Shown: piece after piece, positions 1 to 13,817 of the stretch
How the letters are laid out: each line of letters begins with the position of its first letter
How positions within the stretch are numbered: position 1 is the first letter of the stretch
DNA from: Gorsachius magnificus
Taxonomy: Eukaryota > Chordata > Aves > Pelecaniformes > Ardeidae
Assembly: GCA_034008185.1 (NCBI GenBank)
Contig: CM067081.1
Location: 88,246,765 to 88,310,764, forward strand
Length of the DNA: 64,000 nt
Direction: 5' to 3'
Made by a program: the position numbers and the translations under genes
The notes under the pieces: generated by a model
Seen by the model: only the letters and a program-made list of their open reading frames with translations
Databases searched by the model: none
What the model was told of the DNA's origin: nothing

Positions 1-3000
1 AAGAAGACCCCAAGAAAATCTTCAGTATAAATGTGAGAAAAGTGTTAGACACACAGAGTGAGAAGTACTGTAAGGATGCCATGAATTGTACCATAGCTAA
101 ATTTCCTTTTCTTCAACCAGGTTATAGATTCAGTAAGGGGTACTGTGCTTACTTGACAGTGGTAGGGGACAAAGTAAATGTTTTGTTTGCTCCGGTAAAG
201 GCAGAATGAAAGCTCTCTGGAATGAAAAGATTCAAGTATGAGAGGACTACCATTCATCAGTTCAAAACTGCTCCACTTTTTCCAGTCTCTAAATATAGGT
301 CTGTAAGAGACCAAATGACTGAATTGGACCATCACAACTCTGGAAACAGAGGAGATTCAGATGTACTGGGATGACAAGAATTAAAGCCAGAGCAGTGCAC
401 TGGGAACGCAGAGAGACTGGTGTGTAACCTGTGGGTGCAAAGTTTGATGTGAAATCAGAGTGCCCCTGCCATGCAATGAAGCCAAAAGTACTCCCTGCAT
501 GCCTGGGGGACAGTGACAGGGCATAGCAGGGTGTCTGAAGGTGCAAAGACCTCTGGAATAGCAGTGGAGGGCTGCTTAAAGTGCAGAGAGACGCCCTTGG
601 TGCAATCACAACCCTGCTGCTTTTTGGGCACAGCCACTGCTACCAGCTGTCTCACAAACTGGGCAGCATCTCAGAGAGCACGAATTGGCCCGGGCCAAAC
701 CAGCCAGGGATTGTGCTGGTATTTAAGCAGCATGGGCAATGAGAGCGCCAGCACTCAAGGATGCTGTGCGTCATTCTGCCGTGTATTTTCAGCCAGTGTA
801 GCCAGGTTTGCACCATCCCTTGGCTGAGGGATCACATCCCACCCCTGAAACACAGCCTGTCTAGGAGGGGAGAAGAGGTCTCAGCTCCCTCCTGCTCCTA
901 ACTCTTCACATTGGGGTTGTACTTGTCACCGCAGAAAGCTACCTCTTCTGCTAAGATTGTTTCCTCTCCTCGAGGTCTGTGAATCTCTCTCTATGCCGAC
1001 CTGCAGAGATCAAGGATGCTACAGACAATCAGAGCAGATGCTACAGAGCTATCAGATGGCAGCGATTCCCAGCTGATTGCAATACAACCCTTTTAGTTCC
1101 TTGAGCCATTTTGCAGAGATTTAGGAAGAAGGGAGTTCCCTGCAGCATAGGATGTTTTCGTTATGCAGCACAATCAGGTGCTGTGGTGGGATGCTCTTTT
1201 CTCACCAAACAGGGGTCCTATGAATCTCTGAGAGGTCACGAAGGCTTGCAGCCTTGTGTGAGACCAATGAAGCTGGCAGATCTGGGCTTGTATTTCTCTC
1301 AGTCAGGTATCCTGAGCTCCGTGAGTAAATGTCACGGTGCATAACACAAATGGACATTGTTCGCTACCTCAGCCAGGCTGAGGGTCCTTCCTCAGGCCAT
1401 GAGGAGGTCCGTGATTGACCCTTCCTGCTGGGCAGGGAGCATGCAGAGCTTGAACCAAGGGACACCCACAACCCAGCCCATTACACATCACACAATGAGA
1501 GTAAAAGGGTGAGGGGGAAGGAAGCATTTTTCTGCTCAGAGATCTGTTAGCCTTCTGAACACCACAGGGGGCAGGCACGGTTGAAAGGAGAAATCTGACT
1601 GTAAGCCTGAACACCCTGGTTTCCATTGGTTTTTCTGATCTTTAACAGTATTTGATCATACAGAAAGCTATTTCACAGTTTCTCCATGCCATTACTCTGG
1701 TGTGTGTAACCTGCGACCATTGGGAGTAATATATCCCACTTGCCCACGCAGCAGGACCCCTCATGAAAAGCAAAGTGAATTTGATTCTTGAGCACTTGGT
1801 CCAGATACTGTGGCTGACACTGGCTCTAACTCCCCCTTCCAATACAGGTTGCAGCAGAGGACTTCTTTCTGCAAAGCAACATCAGCATGTCAAGTAAAAT
1901 CAATAAAAGCAAGGGAAAAAAAAATGCCTCTGGCTCTGTAGGGCTTTTAAAGCATAGCTGCACTTCAGAGCTTGGAAAAGCACAATGCCGGAGAAAGCCC
2001 CAAGAGAGCAGAGAGAGCAGAACCTAGGAGTCAACTCTGGAGAGGTCTCAGCTCTACTTCTCCTTCTCTCTCTCTTGCCATTTTTGCTGACTTTATCCAA
2101 GGTAGGTCAAGTCACATGTTTTGGTGGCTTTTCTGCAGCTTATCAGCTGTTCCAGCGGGATCAGGATCCAGCAAGTACTAGTGCAAACTGTAGTGCGATG
2201 CGTGCTTTGAATCTCTGCCTATCATATGACAGATGCAACAGGATGACAGCTATGGCACCAGAAATCATGATTTGTATCTTCTTATTCATGCATTTAAGTG
2301 TCTTTCCATGGCCAAGCAGTAGAAATGAAAAGGTTTTGTCTCATACACCTTCTATGTGGCGCTTGGGCTTCACAATGGCATCAAGCACCGAATGCCTTTC
2401 AGAAGCTGGTAAGATGGCACTTACATCAGCTACGCTCTAGAGAGATTTCAAAATGTAAATGCCATCCCACTGGGCCAAAGTCTTGTAGCTGCAGTGTCTT
2501 TGGATGATGAATTTTTGGCAAATCCAAGTCAGGGTTCCCACCAAAGGGCTTGAGAGAAACCCCAGGGATGGACAGCCCCAGGAGAGATGTGTTGCTTTCC
2601 ATGTGCTCCTGCTCTGGAATAATAAGCCAGATCAGCATTTCAGGCTTCTCCCTGTGGACTCAGGAGCCCCGGGGCCCAGGGAGGCAAGCTCTAACCAGAG
2701 ACTTAGGCAGCTGTTGGGTGACAGCAATAAACCTGACAAGGATATCACCTACTCTGAGTAGCTGACAGCATGACTGAATTTCACTTATTTTAGAAGCACC
2801 TGGTTACTGAAACATTAATTTCTCATAATTTCTGGTGAACAGGGCATTTTGAGAGACTGCCCTAGTACAACCTAGATCTTACTACAACTGTTCTTCAGAA
2901 ACATGATCCAGAAATCACGATCTTCACTCAGACCAACTCCATATTCTGTCCAACAGCTTTGTCCCAGAAATCCCAAAATTACTCCTTCTAGCCAACACAG

Positions 3001-6000
3001 CCTTCAAACCCCCATCCCAGCCATGCTTCATGGACAGGTCTTTCAGGTGCAATTAAAGCTTAGAGAACTATTTGCCCCAAACACAGGTTTTTTCCTTCTC
3101 TGTATTCTCCCCCATATACTTTGTCTCCTGAACTCCATCCCACACATCTCATCTATGCCTGAGCTTGGCAAAATTTTGAAATATTATATGATTTGATAGG
3201 AAGTCATTTAATGGTCCAACAAGCAAAACCCCCAAATCATAGATATGTGACATTATTTAAATAAACCCACTTCTATTGAAAATGATGCTTCTGTTTTACT
3301 ACAAACCTTTAAAAATCTTAATAATGAAATAGAGTAATTCATTTGTGCTGAGGGCTGTTAGGAGTTTGAACTTTTTTTGACCAAGTCCTTTGGTCACCCA
3401 CTAAGGATCACTCTTAGCCACATAGCCATTTCAAAGGACATATGGTGACGTGCGTCATGCAGTTGACTGCCACCCTACTCTACTGCACACCTCTGATTAT
3501 CATTTGTTGTTCCTTTTCCTCCAGATTATACCCTTTGGGTTTGCTTTTCTCTGACTAGTTGAATCTTTTTTTCGGCCCAAAAATTCACAGAATGTCTATT
3601 TCGCATGGATAAGAGTGAAAAAAGTCTGTTGTTCAATACATTGAACCAATAGAAAAAACAATTATTCCCACTCTTCTTCTCCAAATACCTTTGTCTACTC
3701 TTTCCCACAGTCGGGCAAACTTAAGACTCAAAGGGATCCTTCTGTCAATATCTCTATTGCAGGGAATCAGCACAAGAAGAGAATACTCAAAGGCACTAAT
3801 ACAATAAGAAAGCAAGCCCTGAGCCACAGAGACAGTGCACAGTATTTGCATTACCATTTCAAGAAGATTTTTCAAATCATAGACCTTGAAATCTACTATT
3901 TGCAAATGAAATTGTTTTTCACCATCCTGGGAATAGGGGTCAAGAAAAAAGCTAATGATGGCCTTACAAATTATACACACAAAATAAGCATCCCTCACAT
4001 GCAAAGCTGCTCTCAAGAGATCATTCCATTAGCACAGTCTGAATTTTTTGGTCCTGATATCCAGACAGGAACCCAAACAGCCCCTGTGAGCCATGCGGAC
4101 ATCTCAGGCTTACATTATCCTCAGTGAATCCCAGCTGCCCTAGGGGGTTATTTAGAGGGTTCCTCACTGAGCTGCTCCGTGTGTTGTCCCTGACATTTCC
4201 AATCCCATTTCACCCTGTTTCTCCTTCAAAGGCCAGATGAACTGGGAGGCTGTTCAGTCTGACAGAGCTGTGGCTTCAGATTTGGCCAGAGTAGGAGAAA
4301 GGGGGTGCTGAGAAGAAATCCTTGGTGTAATTCACTGGGAATTATGCTCAGCTTTGGGGTCCTGGTCTGAAAGGGCCTTCACAACCACTTTGTGTAAGCT
4401 GTAACACCAAAAAGTGTCAGCCCCACTGCTCGGGCGTGCCATGGGTACCTGTGGGTCTGCGTTGCCAGCACAGCAAGACAAGCACTGCTGCACCCAAGAG
4501 CTATGACTGGAGCACCAAGCCCAGAGCCTCTAGAAGGCTTGAAATGGCTCTGCCATGGAAATGGATCACCCGAGGCAACCTAACACAACGTGTTCAGCAG
4601 AAGAGAAGCTTTCTCATTTTAAATCAAAACCCAGTTTCCCACTGAAACAACTCTTACACCCCAAACACGCGTTGCTGCTTTACAGCCAGCCTCATTCCGC
4701 GTGGCCTCCCCAGCAGCCCTACTGGCATCCTTTCCTTCTATTCGAGTAAGCGCGACTAGAGTCAGCTCGCTAACTCTGGAAAGAGTAAAACTGAAGTTAA
4801 GCTATTGTAATGAGGGACTAGAAAAGACAGTCATTTTATTGTGCCACAAGCGCTAATAGCCCATTTTGTAGAAAAAGGTATACTGCTCTATGGAGCAATT
4901 CTAGTCATTATCAGAACTCGGCTCCTCAGCAAAACAGCAGTGATCCATACACACATCCTCCTCACTGGCACAAAAATTAGGCCAGGGAGCCTTTTGTCCC
5001 CCTTTCTTACTCTTCAGTTCCCAAAAGCCACACAAGCAAAGCATGCAAACACCCGATTCCTCCTTCAAGCAGCTTTTCACCATTCACCTCAACCAAGGCA
5101 GGCCTAAATTACCCCTCTGAGAGGGAAGGTATCAGGCTTACAATTTTCCTATCACACAGCCTGGTTTGCTGACCTTCTCAGATTAGCTTCTCTGCAGTTC
5201 ATCTGAACAACGGGGGTAGCAATTTAGCTGGGCGAAGGCCTCTCATTCACAGTCACCTGCCACCCATGCGGTGGTAAAGCCTGGCCTTGGCAGGCCGGGC
5301 TGAGAAGGAAGAACGCAGGGGGGACTATCCTGGGACGTACCGCCTTGCCATCCCCTCTGTTTGTCCAGCCACCAGGTCTTCTGCTGCACAGTCAGGGCGA
5401 GTGAAGTTACAGACAAAACCACCGCAACTGAAACAACTGAAATTTCCTTTCCTTTCCTACCTGCTGTCAGAGATGAGGAAAGTGGTTGATATTTGGGTGT
5501 TCAGTTTCTGCCATTCGTTACTTATCTCAGAAGGAGCCACCATCCAACAGATGACCAGGTGCTGTTTATACTCGTAATGTTAATGTATCAAATCTTGAAA
5601 ATAGCCACATTCAAGGACAAACCCTAGCAGAGCATTTATAACAACTCAACCAGGCACTAAAAAGTCTCTCTTTTCTGCACCTAATGTTCAGGAAAGCGGC
5701 TCCTAATTTCACACCAACTTTCCAGAGGCAAGCCAGCTCCTGCCACTCATCACTTGTCATTGCAGGTGGTGGCAATAAATCACAGAAAGTAGATGGAAAA
5801 GTAAGAGCTGAAGGAGGAAAAAGAACAGAACGGAAGGGACAGCATGTTTTCACTCATGGGAATCGCATGGCTGTAAATCTTCCAGGTCGCTGAATTAAGA
5901 GGTGCCTGTTACTTTCTCTGTGGGAGTTTACTCAACACGGTCCTGCAGCCTTTGCTGGTGTGGATTATCTCTACGACTCCCCATCATTTCCTGGAAGACA

Positions 6001-6736
6001 GAATCGGGCCCACAGGCCGTGCCTGTCAGTCCTCAAGCTTCATTTCACAGAATAGGATCCAAGCAGGCATCTCAATTAATCACACTCATGTATTAGTAAG
6101 TAATTCATTAATTCAATAAATTGCTCCAGGCCATAGCATAATTCATCATGTCAGAGATTGTAACAAAAATCACAAACCAAAGTGTTAAACATGGGCCCAT
6201 CCTTGCTGATTCATCATCTGTAGCAATCATTCATGGCAGAACAGGTATATTTTATATACTTTAAGACAGGTGGCATGGAAAATTAATCATCTTAATTGTG
6301 CAGATTTCCTCTATCAGATCTGCTGATTGAGCAATATAAGATCTAAGCTGCAGAAAATTCAGAAGCAGGCCACCTCAGAAAAAACAAACATTTTTGCGAT
6401 CTGCTCACTGATAGCCAATAAACGCTCTACTTGATAAACGGGGACTTATCCATACAGTAACATGTAATTCCTCATCCCCTAACCCTTGGGCACAGGCCTG
6501 GGAAGGTGCTGTAGAGACCAAGACAAGCCACAGCAACAGCTGGAGCTGTGAGAGTGCATGCTGAGCAAACACCTTCTGCAAGGCCAAGGGGCTGCCCAGC
6601 GTATCTCCATCATCCTAATTTCTGTTGTCTGTTCCCAAACAGACCCCTGTACCACAATGGAAAGTCCAATCAATAGGTTTCACTCATTTGACCCTATCCA
6701 CCTAGAAATGATTTTATGGCAGGAAAGAAACTCTCC
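1..6736. other. Intergenic, no gene recognised
   Basis: Open frames here are short, overlap on both strands and resemble no protein family I know, so I call none of them genes. The sequence is AT-balanced and mostly unique. The tract from about 6080 to 6420 is AT-rich with several TAAT/ATTA motifs; it is mentioned separately as a weak candidate conserved element. No RNA gene or recognisable mobile element was seen before 6737. Confidence 0.6.
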
Positions 6737-7065
6737 ATCACAGAACCCAAAGAACTGAGCTGGAAGGGACCTCAGGCCCTGATGTCCAATTAGCCACCCC
6801 TACCTCATCGTTAACAGGTGCCCTTCTAATTTCTTCTTACAGATCTCCAATAATTTCATCTCAGACAATGTATCCCAGTCTTTCACTTTGCCTATGTTTA
6901 GAAACATTTCTTACCGTCTTCTTACAAGCTAAGCTCCTTGCTTCTTGTCATGTCTACCACACTCTCGGAGAAGAGTCTCCTCCCTTGCTTTCTACAGTAG
7001 CCTTTTGTGCCTCTGAAGTTTGCCGCCCTCTTCCCCATCCAGTTTCTCTTCTATATTCATGATTC
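6737..7065 (-). mobile_element. Old CR1 LINE 3' fragment
   Basis: Read on the minus strand, this has the CR1 3'-end signature. The motif GAGCTGGAAGGGACCTCAGG occurs near its left edge, and the ORF2 C-terminal region follows further right, where GCTTCTTGTCATGTC and a GAGAAGAGTCTCC block match the usual CR1 layout. It is well diverged and has lost its terminal repeats, so it is an old, 5'-truncated and inactive copy. Borders are approximate because they were set by eye. Confidence 0.7.
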
Positions 7066-10000
7066 TAATGGGGTGATATTTTTGGCTGCATTTCCCTTAC
7101 CTATGCAGGGAAAAAAATGCAGACTTGCATATAGAACAAGACTGCCTGTAGATTAATACTGGTGTTAGTAAGTTGGTTAAGATAAGGAAAATTAAGTTAA
7201 AGCTAGAAGGGAAAGAGGGAGAGAAAGAGAGAGAGCTTTAAAAAAATTGCCCTAAATGCAACAGAAGAAAAGAACTCATTGCTATTGACAGACCACTTAC
7301 TTCTATAGTTTTTTAAGTCCAGAAGAGAGATGTCAAGCACAATGCAAGGAAGAAAATAAGCTGATGTCTCCTCTTTCTGCAAATGAATTAAGTTACAAGT
7401 TTTATAGCATAGCCTTATAAAAGGCCAGAAGAAGTTACATTTGTGAACAGAAATTGAAAGAGCTTGCTAAAAAATGCAAAACTCACCTCTCCACACAAAA
7501 AAGGGGCCCATTTTCACCACCAGGAAGTTCTCCCATTCTTTGACCTGTTGTAGTTAACTGAATAGGCTTTTGGTATTGTTGCCCCAACTTGCAGATGGCA
7601 TTTAGAGGTCATGTTATTTAGCTGCATAGATGTGTACTGCTGTTTTACTCTGCTTAATTTTAAGAACACACGTGCCATCTAGCAGGGACAACGCAAGACG
7701 TACAAATAACAGCTAGTGTGTTGTCATGGGACTCACGTTACACAGGGTACATTCACAGCATAAATTTCTCATTGCAGTTTGCATAATCTGTCTATAACGA
7801 AATGCACAGTTCTTTACATATCCAAAGCCGTCACATTTCCAGATTAAATAATTACACCTCTGGTAAACCAGGTCCCACGTGGTTAGGATTAACATTTAAT
7901 CGGCTAGTTTACAGCCATAACAACAGGCTGTGCTCTCGGAAGTGTGCCTACATGCTCCGCCTGCTCGTATATCAATTCCAGACTCTTCTGGCCCTTCATT
8001 GCAAGAGGTGCTTTGAGCTGTCAGAAGCAGCACAAGATCACCAAAGTCCTGATCCTGGCAAGAGCTGCATACTCTCTCAGCTGCACAGAAACCCCAACTG
8101 CTGCTGAGAGCATTTGGCAATGGGGGAGATTTAGCTCTCTGGAAGAGCAAGTCCTTCTCAAAAAGGAAAAGGTTGTGGGGATAATTATTTTTATGTGTTA
8201 GGTAGTGGATTAGCTCAGGACATATTAGCTGTTTTCCTGCCCCTGCTTGCTGTATCACCATTTTCTTCAAACTGAGGGCCAGTACACTAAGGGTAAGATT
8301 CATCACACAAAGCTGTCCAAGAGTCTAGTCTAAACTCAGCAGTTTTTGTCCCTGTGTAGTCAACTGAGATAGATGGGCACACTCCAGAGGGTAACGCATT
8401 TTGTCCTGAAACAGACGATGGAAATACATGAAATGGCTCCCCAAATGCCTGTTTTAGATTACACATCTAGCTTTACAATGGTTTAGATTTAGCAATAAAA
8501 ATTATCTGGGAAAAAAAAATATAATTCTTTTCCAAGAAAAGACCTGGCTTTATTTGAAGGTTGACACTCAGTGCTTTGAGCGGGGGTTAAAGTAACTGTG
8601 CAGCACCACGCATCCACAGGTTAGGGTGATTCCAATGCCAGGGATGTAAGGCAGTCACATGCTGATGCAGCCCATGAGATACCACTGCTTGGACCGGGGA
8701 TCTCCAGATCGTCTTCTGGTTATGGTACACTGTTTCACTGATGACCATGAATCAGGACTTTTTCTTCACACTTCAAAAACCGATCAATGCAGCCTTTCTC
8801 CTTTGGGGAACAAGTCCAACTGACCTGTCGCTGAGATGCAATATGCCAAGATTTCTGTCTGTCTTCTGACTCCTATCTCTTCCACCTGCAGTGTGTCCAT
8901 GACATGAGTTTCCTTGACACTTACACCAGCATTGTAGGTGCAAATTTACTGATAAACTGCTGCTTGCCTTTCACATCCTCTATTACTACTAAGTGCTAGG
9001 GCTGTCGCTATAGTAAAGGTGGAGATCTACTTATATTCTCCATTGTTCTTGCTGCTGCACAGCCCATGTCATCCATCACAGCTGACTATCCAGACACATG
9101 GAATCCAGTAAATTATAGGAATATTTCGAACATTCGTTCTGGAGTTGGGAGAGCAGAACTATCCTTTTGTGGGATCATTCTGTTGATCAGAAAAGCTGTC
9201 GACTCTGCAGTCGCCTGAGAACAACACGCACACATCCCTCCCAAATCACTGCATGCCAGTTTCAGGCTGGAAACCCTCAGCTCCACTCGCGCACTGCCAC
9301 AGAGGTTAGACTTGTCAAGGAGGACAGACCGAGGACAGACCAAGAACAGGACTGTTGAAAAGCATGCCTGGCCTTCCTTTTCCCAGCCTCAGTGTTTTGC
9401 ACTGGTGTGGTTACTCAGTGACTGGGCAGCAGCTGTGGATGCAGACCACCCTGCTGCAACCAGACCAATAAGCAGAGGCTGCTTGTGCTTGCTGTCAAAG
9501 TTTTCTTTCTTCTTTTTTGTAATACTGCTTATTCAGCAGCTTGTCCAGATGATGTCTGGCTGGCACCTGTACATTGAAAAAGCACAGAATGAACTGCTTT
9601 TGCAAATTCCATTATCACCAAAACGGTGACAAATGACTCCGGACTTGCAGAAAACTGTCAGAAAAAGCCATTCTACAAAGAGGCTAATGACTTCTAAGAG
9701 AAACCTGTGATTTTAAGACTCAGAACTTATAATAAATAGTATTCAAGGCAAATGTGTGCTAAATGGCCTCAGTATGATTATCTACAAGAACAATTGACAG
9801 TATTTACAGCTATTAAGCATATTGAGACAAAATGTTCCCACAAGTGATTCTAGAACATCAGGTTTTTTATAGATATATATATACTGTAGCTGAAGAATCT
9901 AGTAATTCTAAATTGAACTGGGGAAAAGCAGTTCGGAAGGAGCAGATAAGTTGCAAACATCAATGCTACAATGTAGAGTTTGAAAAAAATTCAGAATTGC

Positions 10001-11793
10001 TTTCAGTGTCTTCAGAATGAGCCTCCCTGGATCTAAAACTATTTGATGTCAATGGGAAGGCTCCTCTAAGCAGTCTTTTGGAGGCTTAGAAACTCTTTGC
10101 AGTCATCAGAATCAAAGGGGAAGTCTTGCCTTTGGACAGAAACAGCTTGGCAGAATACAAAAACCGTGTAATAAAAATCAAAAGCAAGATGGTCTTCTCT
10201 GAACAGCAGGAATTTACTTTTAACTCATGTAGCCTTGGATTGGTGAGGAGAGGTGGAGTCTGTGGCCAGCAACGCAGTTTTGGGCTGGATGTGGATAAGC
10301 AAAAGCAAGAAGCTTCAGGTACATAGAGCTGGGTGACAGGAATCCTTGGCCTTGTGGGTGTGTGTCTGTATACCCATATTTGGTGTAAATACAGGCATTT
10401 TGAGGTAATTCTAAATACATTTAAAAAAACAAAAAAATAAAAAAAAAAAAAACAGAGAAACATTAAAAGTTGCATGAAATGGCGGAAATTCTCACAAATG
10501 GTCCACTGAAACAAAACTGATGGATTTTGCACAGCTCTAGGTAAAAGCTACAGTTGTGTCGCCAAAATGCTGAGTTTACAAAATAGCAAATTTCTCAACA
10601 ATCCAGATAGTTTCCTCTCAAATAAACCACTTCTAGGTAATTAAAAGGACAGAATAAAAAAAAAACAACCAACTTCCCTAGCATAATTAGAGTTGCTCAA
10701 ACTAATGGTCCAAGGAATTCCCAAATACTCAGATGCCCTCTTAATTGCAGCTGAGCAGTTATAATGGTAAAAAGCAGTTCCAGCTAACTAAAGGCTGGAG
10801 GGTAGACAAGCTGTAAGATTCATTCCTGCTGGAAAACCTGCCAAGGCCAAGCACTGAGGGTGACAGCTGCATTCAGCACCATTTCCCCATTCTGCAATAA
10901 AGTTGACAAATTAAATGACATGTAAAACAAGAAATCTTGCTTGAATATTTGTGCAAAAATATGCCACAATTTACTTTTGGAAGGGAATATCCTACCAAGA
11001 CTGAGAAAATGGCTATATCAAGGGACAAAAAGCCCAAATATTTTAAAAGCAAAGGGCTGTCTTTTCTGTACACATCCCTATTCTCGTTAAATATGAAGGA
11101 TGAAGACCAGTTCTTCCCAGAGTACAAACACATTCCTGACTTTAAGTAGATGGCTTCAGTAGGATACCTTCTACATTAGGCATATGTTTAAGCACCTCAG
11201 TAAGCCCAAGGCTGACTTTTCAAACAATTTTATCCCACAAGCAAACAGCAATAAAAGGGATTTGGGAAATAAATGTTCAAAGAAAGCCCTCATTAGTTTC
11301 TATATTTGGGGGCTAAAAACCAGATTGTCTCCCAATGTAGGGTGTGAAAGAGGACTAGTTTTTCAAAAGAGCTCAGAAGCCAGCTCCTTACTGCAATACT
11401 TAAAGCATTACCATAGGCAGGTCTGAAAAGATGGCCCCATGGACGCCAAACTGGTTTGAAAATATGCCACATCCATGCACACTTTTTGACGACTACCTTT
11501 AGGGGACCAGATATTCTTTTCATAATATTCACATGTTCTTATGATTAAACTATATTCACAAATATAATCTGTGACCACCTTTCAGCTGGTACATAAGATC
11601 GCACAGGTTAAGTCACATGTGCTAAAAATTGCACATGTCAAGGTAGACAGGTCAAACATTTCAGGGCTTGCTACTATAGATTGGTACGCAGTAAATTTGG
11701 CACCTCTTTCAGCTTATCCTGAGGTTTTCATGCCCAGTGGCTTTGTAGGTGGGGTGGTGGGGAAGGGTGCAGTTTGGGGTGAATGAAACAGCC
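7066..11793. other. Intergenic, no gene recognised
   Basis: No convincing coding sequence, RNA gene or mobile element was recognised. There is a purine-rich stretch around 7209-7235 and an A-rich tract at 10423-10453, listed separately. The rest appears to be unique non-coding DNA. Confidence 0.6.
10423..10453. repeat. A-rich low-complexity tract
   Basis: About 30 bases that are nearly all A, with single interrupting C and T. It gives rise to a meaningless Phe-rich frame on the opposite strand. No adjacent retroelement body was recognised that would make it a poly(A) tail. Confidence 0.8.
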
Positions 11794-12242
11794 TGACATA
11801 CTGGATCAAGTCCAATGGAGGGCCACCACAGTGGTCAGTGAGTTGCAGCACAGGGCGTTTGAGGAGAGGCTGGGAGAGCTGGGGCTGTTCAGCCTGGGAA
11901 GGGAAGGCTCAGAGGGGATGTACTTGTTGTCCACAGCTGGTGGTTACAGAGAAGACAGAGCCAGGCTTTTCTCAGATGTGCACAGCAAAAGGACAAGAGG
12001 CGAGGGGCACAAGTTACAGCAATTAGACATATGGAGTACACTTTCTCCATGAGAGTGGTCAGACACGAACCACTGCCCAGAAATCTCCTGGCATCTCCAT
12101 CTCATCTGGCATCTCATCTGGACAAGGCCATGAGCAACCTAGTCTTAACATTGAATTTGGCCTTTTTGAGCAGGGGGAGGTGAGATCAATCTCCAAAAGT
12201 CCCTTTCAGCCTACATAACTCTCTGATTGTATGATTCTCTCT
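11794..12242 (+). mobile_element. CR1 LINE 3' fragment, diverged
   Basis: This begins with the CR1 ORF2 C-terminal coding motif (CTGGATCAAGTCCAATGGAG, then GAGGAGAGGCTGGGAGAGCTG and GGGGCTGTTCAGCCTGG). It runs through the 3' UTR, with GTCCCTTTCAGCCTACATAA close to the end, to a decayed terminal repeat (CTCTGATTGTATGATTCTCT). Reading frames are broken and there are small internal duplications near 12096-12120. It is a 5'-truncated dead copy of an older CR1 subfamily than the one at 14.2-15.9 kb. Confidence 0.85.
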
Positions 12243-13239
12243 ATACAAGGATTTAAATGCACATAAATTTTTGGCAGACTTCGTCAAGGCATTTTCTGGT
12301 GACATTTGCATATGGATGTTTTCATTTGCATATACAGAAATTCCTGGGTCTTGAGCAGTATGCAGGTTCTAAAATTTCTTTTTTCTATTTTAGCTGTGTT
12401 CTCTATCATCAAAATGAGAAATAATAGCAGGCAAAAAGCATTTCCTTTTATTGATGCTGAGATACGGAATGGTATTTTCCCTTCAAATAAGAATATCTTT
12501 TCCTCCAAAACCACTAAGTCTGAATATATGTATGTACATGACTATACCTCTAAAATTATAGAAGAGAAAAATATGAGCAAGCATTATGCTGGATGATTCA
12601 AAAAAGTAATTAAAAATAAATCTTTTTTTTTTTTTCTCTGCAGCTGGGTTATAATAAACCCATAACTCAGCTTCATGTATCTTGACCTAAGGATGCATTA
12701 ACTTGTTCAGAACAGTGGTACTTTTCTAAGTATCGCAGGTTTGATATATCTTATTTCTCTTTTTCTCTAAGTACACACAAAGAAAACCCATTAAATGTTT
12801 TGGATTTAGCCAATACATTTGGAGATATTTTTTTTTTCTGTTTCCTATGAACCCTTCGTCCAAACTGAGAAGTATTTCTCAGTGGCTCAGACAGTAAACA
12901 CTATAAAGCGAGAGATTTTTGAAAGCCTAAGAAAGCCAGAATACAGCAGTCCTGTGCCTGACTGGCAGTCCAGCGATGCTAGGATCCTGCCTTCCACAGC
13001 AGCCAGAAGCAGGCAGCTAGAGCAGAGTGTAAGGGGGAGGCATATAAGCTACTTACCCTGAATACTCCTCCAGCCTCCACCAACTTGCAGCTCAGGGACT
13101 TTCTGAGCCTGAGGTGCTTTCCATGTAGTCAGTAACCTCCATAGATTGGTGAGTGCTAACGGCCAGCTCAGTGCGTCATTCTTATGTATGAAGTCAGGAC
13201 TGTGGATTTCCAATATGCACCATTTTAGATTAAATTTCC
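12243..13239. other. Intergenic, nothing recognised
   Basis: AT-rich unique sequence with short T-runs near 12624 and 12829. There is no supported gene, RNA or element. Confidence 0.55.
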
Positions 13240-13545
13240 TTTTTTTCCTATTTTACTGCCCAGTTCCTCAGCCATGCAATATCTTTCTGCAGTTCTGCAG
13301 AATCAGCTTTCATCTTTACTACCCTGAAGAATTTAGTATCATCAGTACAAGCTTGTCAATAGCCTATATTCACCCAATTTTACAGAGGATTATTCATAAA
13401 TGAATTCATAACTTCATAGGTTGAATTGCACAGGTCTCAGCACAAAGCATTCTGGATCTTTATTAGTAACCTCTCTCCCCTGGGGGAACCAACTATTTCT
13501 ACACTATGCTACCTGTCTTTTAAACAACTACTTACCCTTACGATG
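13240..13545 (-). repeat. Ancient degraded interspersed repeat
   Basis: The stretch resembles a retroelement-derived repeat scattered through amniote genomes. Its recognisable phrases run from CTGCAGAATCAGCTTTCATC and ACTACCCTGAAGAATTTAGT through ATCATCAGTACAAGCTTGTC to GTAACCTCTCTCCCCTG. From memory of the pattern it is the complement strand of a LINE-like or Gypsy-like element, but I cannot assign a family. It is strongly decayed and non-coding. Orientation and borders are uncertain. Confidence 0.45.
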
Positions 13546-13604
13546 GCCTTCGTATCCTTGGCTGCCTGGTTTCCTAAAGGGACCTTTTTTGGGGGAAATC
13601 AACA

Positions 13605-13815
13605 GAGGGAGATGCTGATCTCTTCTCCCTGGTATCCAGTGAGGGGATGCATGGGAATGGGTCAAAGGTGTGTCAGGGAAGGTGCAGACTTGACATTAGG
13701 AAGCATTTCTTTACCAAGAGGGTGGTCAAACACTGGAACAGGCTTCCTAGACAGGTGGTCAACGCCCCAGGCCTGTCAGTGCTGGGCATTTGGACAATGC
13801 CCTTGATAACAGAGA
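13605..13815 (+). mobile_element. Old CR1, left part (split copy)
   Basis: This carries the C-terminal end of CR1 ORF2 (a readable residue pattern of KHFFTKRVVKHWNRLPRQVV type) and the start of the 3' UTR, ending at GGGCATTTGGACAATGCCCT plus TGATAACA. In complete CR1 copies of this type the next bases are the 'TTAAC...GGTCAGCCCTGAAGTG' segment. That segment is absent here but is found at 15943, so this fragment and 15943-16050 are most simply one element interrupted by later insertions. Confidence 0.8.
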
Positions 13816-13817
13816 GT

